From assembly GCA_014529385.2 (NCBI GenBank), contig CM043969.1:28662946-28726945 (forward strand): a stretch of DNA of 64,000 bases, written 5' to 3'. How positions within the stretch are numbered: the stretch's first letter is position 1; each line of letters begins with the position of its first letter. Positions 9,809 to 18,620 of this stretch are shown here, in pieces. The position numbers and the translations under genes were made by a program. The notes beneath the pieces are model-generated. The model ran no database searches and was not told where the DNA came from. It saw only the letters and a list, made by a program, of their open reading frames with translations. Origin of the DNA: Adiantum capillus-veneris. Its lineage: Eukaryota > Streptophyta > Polypodiopsida > Polypodiales > Pteridaceae.

Positions 9809-10814
9809 ATATGCTCATTTTATACCTGTCAAAAAGACTATCAAAGCCCATCAAATGGCAACCCTCTTCATTTCACAAATTTTCAAGTACCATGGCTTGC
9901 CAATGTCTATAGTGTCGGATAGAGATCCTAGAATGACCAGTAATTTCTGGAAGGGTCTCTTTGAGAATTTAGGGACAAGGCTAAACTTCTCTTCGGCCTA
10001 TCATCCACAAACGGATGGCCAAAGTGAAATAGCTAACCTAACCATTCTCGATCTACTAAAAGCCTATGTAACGAAAGTAGATCAAAGATCCCAATGGGAG
10101 AAGTACTTACCCTTAGTGGAGTATGCTTACAATAACACTGTACATACTTCCACGGGAAAAGCACCTTTCGAGGTAATTGAGGGAAGATCAAAAAGTCCCT
10201 TGCTACTTAAGGTACATGGGAAGATCTTTGCTGCAGATGAGTATAGCCGAGACCTACAAGAATCTTTTCAAAAGATTAAGGATGCTATCTCTATCTCACA
10301 GCAAATGCAAAAGGCTGCTGCTGACAAGCACAGAAGAGCCCAAGCCTTTAAAGAAAACGATTGGGTCTTGTTAAAGTTTCCCAAGGCTCGATTAAGGCAC
10401 ATGACGGGCAAGAATCCTATGGGCCACCAAAAGTACTATGCTAAACTAGCAAAAAGGTACTATGGTCCCTTCCAGATTCTTAGGCCAATCAATGAGATGG
10501 CCTATCAACTCAAGTTGCCCAATCATTGGCTCATACACAATGCTTTCCATGTGAGCCTATTAAAGCCTTACAAAGGAGAGCCACCTCAAGAACCAACTAT
10601 TGAAGACCCACCGGAGATCGAGGACCAAGAGGAGGTGCTGCACCCCGAGTCCATTCTCCGACATGAAGACAAGGTATTAAGAGGCGGTAAGACTATCCGA
10701 CGATATCTTATTAAGTTTAAGAATTATCCTTTTGAAGATGCTAGATGGATGCAAGGCATACAATTAAAGGATAACCTAAACCTTGTCAATGCTTACAATG
10801 CTTCCCAAGAGTAA
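9800..10814 (+). pseudogene. pol: Integrase core, GPF module and chromodomain, gypsy D
   Basis: Open to TAA/TAG at 10812-10814. The second catalytic Asp is in VSDRDPRMTS and the Glu in TDGQSEIAN. The GPY/F module (RYYGPFQIL) is at about 10456-10482, with the HNAFHVSLLKPY tail after it. The last 60 residues form a chromodomain (VLHPESILRHEDKVLRGG, then YLIKFKNYPFEDARWM), placing D among the chromoviruses, whose chromodomain is thought to direct integration to particular chromatin. The aromatic positions are partly changed (Tyr and Trp present), so methyl-lysine binding is uncertain. Confidence 0.9.
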
Positions 10815-11171
10815 GCAAATGCACAAAATGTTAAAAATGAACAAAGTTTTTTTTTGTCTATAAGACTCTCTTTTTCTTTATTGTGCACAAAAATGAAGTA
10901 GTATGCATGCTTAGATCAAGTTTGCGGAGACGACGTCTCCCAAACACCAAGTAGAGCTTGTCACTCTACTATGGAAGACTGATAGGACTAATGCGCAGAC
11001 ATGCTTGCGGCAGCCTCAGGCTCTCAAGCGCCAAATGGACTAGTCATCCATTGTGGAATGATGTCGTAGGGTAACATAGGGATCCTCTACCCGCTAAGAA
11101 AAGGACTCATGAATATGCTTATCTTCTCTAAACCATAGTCGAGGACGACTATGATTTCAAGAGAGGGGTAA
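10815..11171 (+). other. 3' untranslated region and purine tract of gypsy D
   Basis: Non-coding, ending in a purine tract (CAAGAGAGGGGTAA, 11158-11171) right before the 3' LTR; this primes plus-strand synthesis. Confidence 0.8.
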
Positions 11172-11547
11172 TGTCATAATAATCAATATCTAATTCTCCT
11201 AAATGATTTTCTCATATTAAACTGATCATTTAATGTGTGGAAGTGCCAGGGGAGAAAAAGCTAGAATATTGGTTAAGCTAGCAGACCGGCCACAGTAGGG
11301 ATCCAAAGGAGGGAAAATAGGGATCCAAAGGCGGGGCCATCTGCAAAAGAGCCATGTGCAACAATGGGCTAAAAATACCCTAAGGTTCAGCCCATTAAGA
11401 CTTCCAAAATGCTAAGGTTCCAAAATTCAAAGGTTGTGTCCAAAGGTCAACCCTAGGGGAAATTGGATACTTTGTGTGTAACTAAAAAGTCTTTGCATAT
11501 CCCTACATGGGAGGGGGCGAGCCCTTCTTCTAGGGGATGAGAGAGAA

Positions 11548-11583
<36 letters not shown>

Positions 11584-12783
11584 GCTCCCTTTACACAAAG
11601 GGAATTAGGGACACATGTCAGCTCCCTAGCCCAGATGCCCACAAGGTGTGCCCAATTCCTATTGGATGGCCTTGGAGGTGGACCAATGAGAATTAGGCTA
11701 GAGTAAATCTAGTTTAATTAATTTAAAAACACTTAATAAAAGAACCAATGAGAATTAAGTCTCCTAGAAGACTATTGGACAGTCTCCCAAGGGGTCCAAT
11801 GAGCATTCAGGAGCCCAATGGCTTGCCTGATTCCTATTGGCCAGGAGGCAAAGGGGTCCAATGAGAGTTTAGTTTAATTATTAAATTACCTAAAGCTCTC
11901 ACAAAAGGGGAAAGGGGGACACATGTCAGAAGGCTATCACTTATGCTGCTTAATAGCCATTCGCTTGACTTGGGGAGGTCCAATGGGGAGCCTGCAAGAG
12001 CAATTAGCAAGAGGGCTCGCCCAAGAGAGAGAGGGGGCTGATTTTTGCAAGGCATTATCACACACTCACACAATCTCATGTGTGAAGAAAGAGAATACTA
12101 TCTCTTCCCAAGCTTTAAGGGAGAGCTCATCACCTACTCCAAGCTTGTGAGATAGAAGCCTACATCGACACACTCTTGGCTTACACTCTTGGCTTGTGGA
12201 TGCAAATCCAACCAAGAGCCAAGCTTCAATGCATGCTCATCTCCTCTATCAAGCTAATTACTAAGCTAAAGCTATGCTAATATGAGTGATTATATGAGGA
12301 GATGTACATCTTTCTCATAAGATACTCCTTCTTCCTCTCAATCTACTCTCATACCCTGCTAGCTCTCACCATCTTCGAAGGTGTGTGAGGTCTTGGGTCT
12401 GAGAACGGGGATAATTAAAGTTGTGTTTGCTAAGTGTTTTTCTTAGTGCATGAAGCTTTCATCTTCATTGCACTAGCTAGTCTTGAAGGAACACAAAGAA
12501 TTGTATTGTACAATGTCTCTCTTGATGGGAGAAACCATAATACAAAGCCTTTTGGAGGGGGGACCGGCTCCATGCAAATCCGGTCCTCAACTGTTGTTAA
12601 TAGCTTAATTTCTCTCTCTTTTGAAAGTATTGTTGATGCTATCTAACTAGGTGTTATGCTTTTCGTTGCTCTCTCCACCCAAGCACTCTTGTAATTCTCA
12701 TTAGGAATCTATTCTAATGAAATGCCCACTATGTTCATGCTAATTTCCGCTACACATAAGTTTTTAGGCCATTAAATGTTACA
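11172..12783 (+). repeat. 3' LTR of gypsy D (long form)
   Basis: Same ends as 4636-5461 but with about 750 extra bp at 11631-12381, which are probably the ancestral state lost from the 5' copy. The extra block is dense in CCAAT boxes. A (CA)n run at 11551-11580 is longer than in the 5' LTR. Confidence 0.88.
11652..11984 (+). promoter_or_regulatory. Cluster of CCAAT boxes in the D 3' LTR
   Basis: CCAAT occurs at 11652, 11683, 11745, 11796, 11815, 11858 and 11980, and its complement ATTGG at 11661, 11774 and 11836: ten boxes in about 330 bp, often as CCAATGAG. Such boxes bind NF-Y in plants. Their position in an LTR suggests an enhancer, but no expression evidence exists here. The 5' LTR of this copy has lost the whole block. 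Confidence 0.5.
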
Positions 12784-13685
12784 GGGCATTGATGTACGTC
12801 CTGGTTCTGAGGATGTAGGTGATCTTGAGGATGTTGCAGGTCTTGCTGCAAGGATTGTTGTTGTTAGAGTTGTTTTGCCTATGGCAGAACAAGCTCGTTG
12901 GGATGTGAAGGATGTGCCGGCTCATGCATTGATTGTGTTGTCTGTGAAGTGCACCATTACTCCTCACATTCGTTCAGTGAAATCTACAAAACAGGATTGG
13001 GATATTCTGGCTGGTCTTTATGCAAGCCACAATGAGGCTAAAACTGCATTGCTGCGTAAAGAGCTGGAATCAAAGATTATGCATGAGGAAGATGATGTGG
13101 ACACTTTCCTTGTTGGTGTCAAGGATATCAATGAGTAACTTATTTCTGCAGGTGAAGTCATTTCAGACAGTTCCCTTGTGCAGATTATTCTTGATACCTT
13201 ACCAGATTCTTACCAGACTTTTGTAAATACTTGGAGACTTATGACCCAAGGAAATCCTAAAGTTGTCAAGTTTGATGCATTATGCACGTTGCTATTTCAA
13301 GAGTCACTTTCCAAAAAAAAAAGGACTAGATAGCGTGTAGTTGAATAGGCTTTTATTGCTTCTCAAAGAAAGGGGGGTAACAGCAATGCAGCCACTTCTT
13401 ATGGTTATTCTGCGAGTGGAAAATCACCTATTCCTAATGCTTCTGCTGGTAATAATTCGTTTGGAAATTTTGGTGATAAGGGCAAAAAGAAGATGCGTTG
13501 CCATTATTGTAAAGTTAATGATCACTTGATCAAACAGTGTCTTAAGTTGAAGTCCAAAGAGGCAAAGAAGAAAGAGGGTGGTTCCACTGAAGATGCAACT
13601 ATTGTTGAGTCTTCTATGAAAGGAGACTGTGACACTGATGTTGATGTAGAATGTGCTTTTAGTGTAGAGTGTACCTATAATCCTG
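12784..13685 (+). pseudogene. gag: Gag of copia B, main part with zinc knuckle
   Basis: Resumes the B gag in phase after element D. Open to TAA 13136-13138, a likely CAA-to-TAA change because the same frame continues as typical UBN2 gag (LISAGEVISDSSLVQIILDTLP). Stops near 13328 and 13346 follow. The zinc knuckle CHYCKVNDHLIKQC (CX2CX4HX4C) is at about 13499-13540, followed by a lysine-rich linker. The role would be RNA packaging in virus-like particles. Confidence 0.85.
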
Positions 13686-13985
13686 TTGTCCATGATGCAT
13701 GCATGTCAGTTTGCTACAGATTCACATGTGTGGTATTTTGACAATGGTGCTACAAACCACATTACCTCACATGTTGGATCCACTACAAATGTAGCTATTG
13801 TTGAGTCTTCTATGAAAGGAGACTATGACGCTGATGTTGATGTAGAATGGGATTTTAGTGTAGAGTGTACCTATAATCCTATTGTCCATGATGCATGCAT
13901 GTCAGTTTGCTACACGTGCTATTTTGATAGTGGTGCTACAAAGCACATTACCTCACATCGTGATTTGTTCACCTCTCTAGAGTTT
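13599..13985 (+). repeat. About 196-bp tandem duplication at the gag/protease border of B
   Basis: The phrase ATTGTTGAGTCTTC starts at 13601 and again at 13797, and similarity continues through two protease active-site regions, Asp-Asn-Gly-Ala-Thr and Asp-Ser-Gly-Ala-Thr. The second copy lacks about 12 bases before its active site. Confidence 0.85.
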
Positions 13986-14039
13986 GTCCCTCATGGGAAT
14001 TTAGTCACTTGTGCCAACAATGCCTCTTATTCAATTTAG
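13686..14039 (+). pseudogene. pol: Aspartic protease of copia B, duplicated active site
   Basis: Copia-type protease with its active-site region present twice: DNGATNHITSH near residue 20 and DSGATKHITSH near residue 90. The first is degenerate (Asn for Ser). The duplication comes from the 196-bp tandem repeat. The frame stops at 14039 but protease/pre-integrase similarity continues in frame (GVGKIVLTTANGSS, ALYVPGIKKNLL) from 14040. Confidence 0.85.
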
Positions 14040-14510
14040 GGAGTTGGAAAGATTGTGCTTACTACTGCAAATGGTAGTTCTTCCACACTTGTTGATGCAC
14101 TTTATGTACCTGGGATCAAGAAGAATCTTTTGTTTGTATATGCAGTTGCTAGACTTGGACTTGTAGTTAAGATTGTGGATGGCAGATGTACAGTCCATGA
14201 TCTTGGTTTAGTGATAAAATTGTTGCATCTGGCATATTATGTCGTGGGTTGTATAAGCTCACTTTGTATGACAAGTGTGGGAAAATTTTTGCAAATGTAG
14301 TTGTGCATTCTAAGGCTATTTCAGATACAAAACTTTGGCATGCACGCTTTGGTCATCTGAATTTTGCCGTTTGCTACGTTTGCAGAAATCTGATATGGTT
14401 GCATCTTTGCAACCTCTTGAAGCACCTATCAAACATGTTTGTGAAGGCTTTATTTTGGGTAAGATGCAGCGTTCTAAGTTTTGGATGGTTCAGTTAGGGC
14501 CACATGCAGG
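14040..14510 (+). pseudogene. pol: Pre-integrase and integrase N-terminus of copia B
   Basis: Split over two frames. The GAG-pre-integrase part (LVDALYVPGIKKNLL) is at 14080-14130. The zinc-binding H-x-H motif is in KLWHARFGHLNF (about 14331-14366), and the matching cysteine segment, HVCEGFILGKMQRSKF, has only one of its two cysteines. Element E is inserted at 14511. The catalytic core resumes at 24564. Confidence 0.82.
14506..14510. repeat. Target-site duplication of gypsy E, left copy
   Basis: GCAGG here and at 24564-24568, exact, directly flanking the LTR ends of element E. Confidence 0.92.
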
Positions 14511-16487
14511 TGAGTAGCGTTAAATGGTAACCTTGCATTTGCACTACATTTCTACTCAAATGTATATATTTTCTATCAAATTTTTAACCTAGCGTTCATT
14601 CTCTCTTTCCATAATAGCCTTTTTCCATACAAACACCTTACCCTTCTTAGATCTTTATGCATTTACATCATATTTCTCTCTTCATGCTAAATGTAAATAG
14701 TAAACTTAATTCTACTCTCCTAGTTTTTTTATTGTATATTCTTTTAACTAATTATCTTTTCTAATTTAAACAGCTATCTGCATCCCATAATTTGTAAATA
14801 AATAATTTATGGGCACTTATCTTACCCATCTTCTCTCAAGGGTAGGGTTAACCTTGTAGGCCTTCCCTTCCCCACCACTATGTGACCCAAGTCTTGGATC
14901 ATTTACTTGTGTTGGTTAAAAAATCTTAAATATAATGTATATCCCCAATAAATCAAACTTTATTGGAGCCTACCTCATTTGTTTAAGGTGGATTCCCTTT
15001 TGAAAAAGCATGCTACACCTTGGATGCATGATAAAGGGCCCCTACAAGGAGACTTGGTTCAAAAGGTGTTTTGGATGCATCTTGAACGCCTTATCTCATG
15101 GGTATACTTGAGGAACACTCCAAAATCAGCTTAAACACTTTGAGAAGGTCAACTTTGCCTTTTACAGCACCTAATTCTGAGTTACAGGCTGAAAGTTATG
15201 GTGAAAACAAGGTGCTGCGGACACTGTTACTGCAGGTCAAAGTTACAATCAGGTAAACCACAAAGGTGAAAAGTTTTATTGACTTCTCCAACATTCTAAA
15301 ATACCAATGGGGAGTTAAAAACCACTTGCATGTGGAGGGGTCGGCTCAAGATGCTTCCAGAGACACAACAAACAGGATGGGGACACTCTGCAGGAGCCAC
15401 TGGAGGGACATCATGGTGGGGCCCACATACATTATCAACCCTTATGGAGCCTCCACGACCTAAAAGGCTATTTTTAATGAAAAAATAAGTCCCTTACTTG
15501 CATAATTGAAGGAATGGTCAAAAGGGAACCTAACTATGGTTAATTACCTACCCTAGTCAAGTTTAACCTAACCCAAGGTCTTGTACAGCTATAAAAAGGC
15601 CCTTTGGCAAGCACAAAAATACACACACCTACTCCATTTCTGAAAATAAGCTCCTCTAAGGTTAGGGAATCCCTAATCTCTCTCTCCTCTTGTCTCCCTA
15701 TCCATTTCCTAAGCTCGCTATCATAAGCGGCACCATAGAGAGAGCATCAATATGCTATTGCTACCATTCTCTTGCAAACATTTCTCTTACCATACTCATC
15801 CCTAAATAAGGATTATAGATTCTATATGAGAGCAAGGATATCAAGTTCAATGATCTATCTCATGGTTTGATCAACAAATTGTTGCAATTGGGGTGTCGTC
15901 GTCACACTTTTGCTCTAAACGCATGTAAAATTGGTAAGCCTATCTTGGCAGCTTCTCATATTTTGTGCTCATTGGGTTGCTTGTTTGTTGAGAAAGTTTT
16001 TTGTGCACCATGGTGTCTATTTGCTTGGCTTCTCTCCTTATGTTGTGTGTAAGTAAGTCTTGGGGCTGCATAGATGGAGAAGAGCTCTCTATGCATGCCG
16101 CCTTATGTGTGTAAGTAGTCTCTTCTTTTGGGAAAGGAAAGCAGTTGTCAAGTATTTGTGTATTGTGGTGTTTTGAGTTTTGAGGTTTTGTGATTGCTTT
16201 TCTTAGAAGTATATGAGCACTAATATGGTGAAGGTCAATCTTTGCATGTGAGTTTGTGCAGCGTTCAAAGGGATTGCTTAAGGAGTGTGTGTTGAATGGT
16301 TGAAGGGCATTTTGTGTTGAAGCACATAAGAAAGGTGTGAGTGTGTGTGTGTGCGGTTTGTTTTGGTTTCCTTCTTTCTCCATAAAAGAGGGTGGTGCCC
16401 CTAAGAAATATGCATGTGTAGGGTCTCACGGAGTGGTTGTCTGGTGGGAGCCTTGAGTTGAGCCCCATCTCAAAAAATCCGCTCTCA
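14511..16487 (+). repeat. 5' LTR of gypsy E
   Basis: A 1977-bp LTR matching 22573-24563 at roughly 98-99%. It contains a short (GT)n run near 16337-16352, expanded in the other copy. Short frames inside it (15266, 15867, and antisense 15940-16383) recur in the 3' LTR only because the LTRs are copies. Confidence 0.95.
15591..15600 (+). promoter_or_regulatory. TATA box of the E 5' LTR
   Basis: TATAAAAAGG about 1.08 kb into the LTR is a strong plant TATA match, repeated at the same place in the 3' LTR (about 23652-23661). It would set the start of the element transcript, making U3 about 1.1 kb. Confidence 0.6.
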
Positions 16488-16493
16488 TAAAAG

Positions 16494-16510
16494 TGGTGCC
16501 CCCACTGAGG
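16494..16510 (+). other. Primer-binding site of gypsy E
   Basis: Six bases after the LTR comes TGGTGCCCCCACTGAGG, which begins with the TGG needed to pair with a tRNA CCA end. It is not the initiator-Met site used by the copia elements here. I do not name the tRNA. Confidence 0.6.
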
Positions 16511-17044
16511 AACTTTCCTAATTGCCTTCTATTCTCCTCATGAACAATAGAGTTGCACCATATGCTTTTCATTTTTCACAACGCATCAGAATTAACATTT
16601 GTGTAGATCGCAAATTTTTTTACCAACAACGCATTGTTTTTATGTTTTGAGCAGAAAGACTTGGTGAAATCTTGGCATCTCCAAATCCCATCATTCTTCC
16701 ATTCATTAATTATGATGATTCATTTGATGTCCATGTTTTTATTTTGTTTTGAGGCAGGGACAAGAGGCGCTTAGATAGCGATCCACTCAAAGGAAACTTT
16801 CTTCAAGAGAAAGAAAAAGGAGAACACATTGTCACATGAACCGACCTGGAGCTGCTCCTCCTTTTACACCCATAGCTTGTCAATCTGTGCACATCATAAT
16901 TACTACAAAATTTAGATTTCAAGCAACCATTAGGAGAATTTTTGGACCCACTCTCCTTAATGAAATTAATGCCTCAATCAACCCTTTTATTTTGCCTATG
17001 ATAAATTATGAACTAACACTTGATGTATATATTTTCATTTTGAT
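16511..17044 (+). other. Untranslated leader of gypsy E
   Basis: Long leader before gag. It includes a 70-codon frame (16836-17048) with no family signature, ending just ahead of gag; I treat it as leader rather than a gene. Confidence 0.6.
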
Positions 17045-17728
17045 GTGATCACTCATCGTAGTCAAAAATTTGTGGTACACAAGCCTCCTTGTATTGTAAA
17101 AATGTCAAGCACTTTTCCTACCTTTCATTCTAAAAATGGTGAGGATGCACAAGAATTTCTAGATAATTTGGAGATGGCACACCTCATCTCTAGGAGAGAT
17201 CAAGAAGAGGTAAAGCTACGTGCTTTTCCACTCGTTCTCAAAGGGGAGGCTAAGGCATGGTACGAGGCCTTGCAACCTCAAAACAAAACCAATTGGGAGA
17301 GGCTAGGTGCAATTTTTCTTGCCAAATTTGGGCAAGGAGATACTCCAGAGGGTCTTTGGAATTGTCTACTTCAACATAAACAGGTATTCCTTGAAGACTA
17401 CCCATCTTATGAGGCCGTTTTCCTTAACCTATGGGATAGATGGGAGGCTACCTTACAAAACCAAGGTGGTGCACCAAACTTTCTAAAGAAAGATAGGTTC
17501 ATGGCTGGCTTGTATCCAATTTTGAAGACCAAGGTAGAGTTAAAATTCCCATCAACATTTGAGGAAGCACGTGAGGTGGCCATGGTCAAATTCAAGAAGT
17601 TAAATTTTCAAGCACATAGAACAAGGGACCTAAATGAAGTCATTGAGAGGGATTCTTCACCAAGCATGGGAGCACAAGTTAGGGGCTCTCTTGCCCAAAC
17701 TTCACAAATAGGGGAAGGATCACAATAA
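17045..17728 (+). CDS. gag: Gag of Tat element E, matrix/capsid part
   Basis: A 227-residue open frame. The residues from about 20 on fit the retrotransposon_gag domain: FPTFHSKNGEDAQEFLDNLE, LRAFPLVLKGEAKAWYEAL with the invariant Trp, W-RLGAIFLAKF, and Y-AVFLNLWDRWEA. It forms the particle around the RNA. It ends at TAA 17726-17728, but the same frame opens again at once into the zinc-knuckle segment, so the TAA may be a single mutation of a longer gag-protease frame. ATG 17102 is a second candidate start, close to the conserved part. Confidence 0.88.
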   Translation: MITHRSQKFVVHKPPCIVKMSSTFPTFHSKNGEDAQEFLDNLEMAHLISRRDQEEVKLRAFPLVLKGEAKAWYEALQPQNKTNWERLGAIFLAKFGQGDTPEGLWNCLLQHKQVFLEDYPSYEAVFLNLWDRWEATLQNQGGAPNFLKKDRFMAGLYPILKTKVELKFPSTFEEAREVAMVKFKKLNFQAHRTRDLNEVIERDSSPSMGAQVRGSLAQTSQIGEGSQ

Positions 17729-18571
17729 GAGATCTTGCAAAGATTAACTCAACAACTAGAGAGTCTCACCTTGAATCTAGTGCAGGGCCTACCCCAACAA
17801 CGACAACCAAGAGAAGGGAATTGCAATCAACGACGTCAAGCACAAGAGTTGAGATGCTGGAATTGCAACGAAGTTGGTCATGGCATGTATAATTGCCCTC
17901 ACCCACGAAGGCTTCTAGGGGACATATACCCTCCTAGACCCCCTCCGCTCATGGTGCAGCAAGCCCCACAAATTCTTCGTAGACCACCACCACCTCCAGT
18001 GGCAAACATCCCTCCTGTCCCACCAGTGGAGGAAGAGAGGGGAGTAAATGTCATAAAGCTGGAAGAGGAGATAGAGGTGAGCCCTATACATTTTGATGTT
18101 ATGCCAGCAGAAAAGCGCACAAGAGCACACAACAAGGATGAAGACACAAGGAATGAAGAGTCAGAACCTGCAAGGAAGGAGAGGAAGAAAAAGTCAAAGA
18201 AGGAGGAAGGAGGCAAGAAGCAGAGGTCAAGGCGAAGGGAGATCGGCATCAACGATTTTCCATTAGGAAAGAATATGGAACCCTACAACATCTTAGAAGA
18301 TTTGCAAACTCAAAAGCCCAATATTTCTTGGCCTCAACTCCTACATCTATCACCCAAGGTGAGAAAGCACTGGTCCAAACTTGTAAGCACAAGACTCCCA
18401 AGAAAGAAAGAAAAGGTGACAGTAAAGGCATTGACTTCAAAGCCACAACAAGATGTGGAACCTATTGTAGATGCTTATGTAAGGGGTAGGAAGGTATCCA
18501 ACGTGTATGTTGATGGTGGAGCACAAATGTGTGTGATCACGGAAAGAGCCATGAATAGGACTAGGGCTTGA
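17729..18571 (+). CDS. gag: Zinc knuckle, proline-rich linker and protease of element E
   Basis: Continues the gag frame. The zinc knuckle CWNCNEVGHGMYNC is at residues about 42-55 (counted from ATG 17735), followed by a proline-rich stretch (PPRPPPL, RRPPPPP) and a highly charged Lys/Glu/Arg segment, possibly for nuclear entry. The C-terminal part begins the aspartic protease with VYVDGGAQMCVITE, the Asp-Gly-Gly variant seen in Tat/Athila elements in place of Asp-Ser-Gly. The frame ends at 18571 through a +1 shift around 18553. Beyond it the protease continues in the pol frame. Confidence 0.87.
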   Translation, partial: EILQRLTQQLESLTLNLVQGLPQQRQPREGNCNQRRQAQELRCWNCNEVGHGMYNCPHPRRLLGDIYPPRPPPLMVQQAPQILRRPPPPPVANIPPVPPVEEERGVNVIKLEEEIEVSPIHFDVMPAEKRTRAHNKDEDTRNEESEPARKERKKKSKKEEGGKKQRSRRREIGINDFPLGKNMEPYNILEDLQTQKPNISWPQLLHLSPKVRKHWSKLVSTRLPRKKEKVTVKALTSKPQQDVEPIVDAYVRGRKVSNVYVDGGAQMCVITERAMNRTRA

Positions 18572-18620
18572 AATCACTAAATCCTCTAATTGTCAAGCTA
18601 GGCTGGCCAACAATGCAAGT

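Larger units (their letters stand above)
4636..12783 (+). mobile_element. Ty3/gypsy chromovirus D
   Basis: An 8.1-kb gypsy element inserted in the gag of copia B. Its LTRs are 4636-5461 and 11172-12783; GGGCAT is found on both sides (4630-4635 and 12784-12789), a 5-6 bp target-site duplication. It has an initiator-Met primer-binding site, a purine tract, gag with a zinc knuckle, protease, reverse transcriptase, RNase H, integrase and a C-terminal chromodomain, in gypsy order. Coding is broken by a few stops and frameshifts only, and the LTRs are about 98-99% alike where they align, so it is fairly young. Confidence 0.93.

Noticed and set aside
15266-16052. Plus-strand frames in the E 5' LTR, repeated in the 3' LTR (23328-23525, 23929-24114)
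   Set aside because: LTR copies, no motif, non-coding composition.
17899-18252. 117-codon minus-strand frame
   Set aside because: Antisense shadow of the proline- and lysine-rich part of the E gag.
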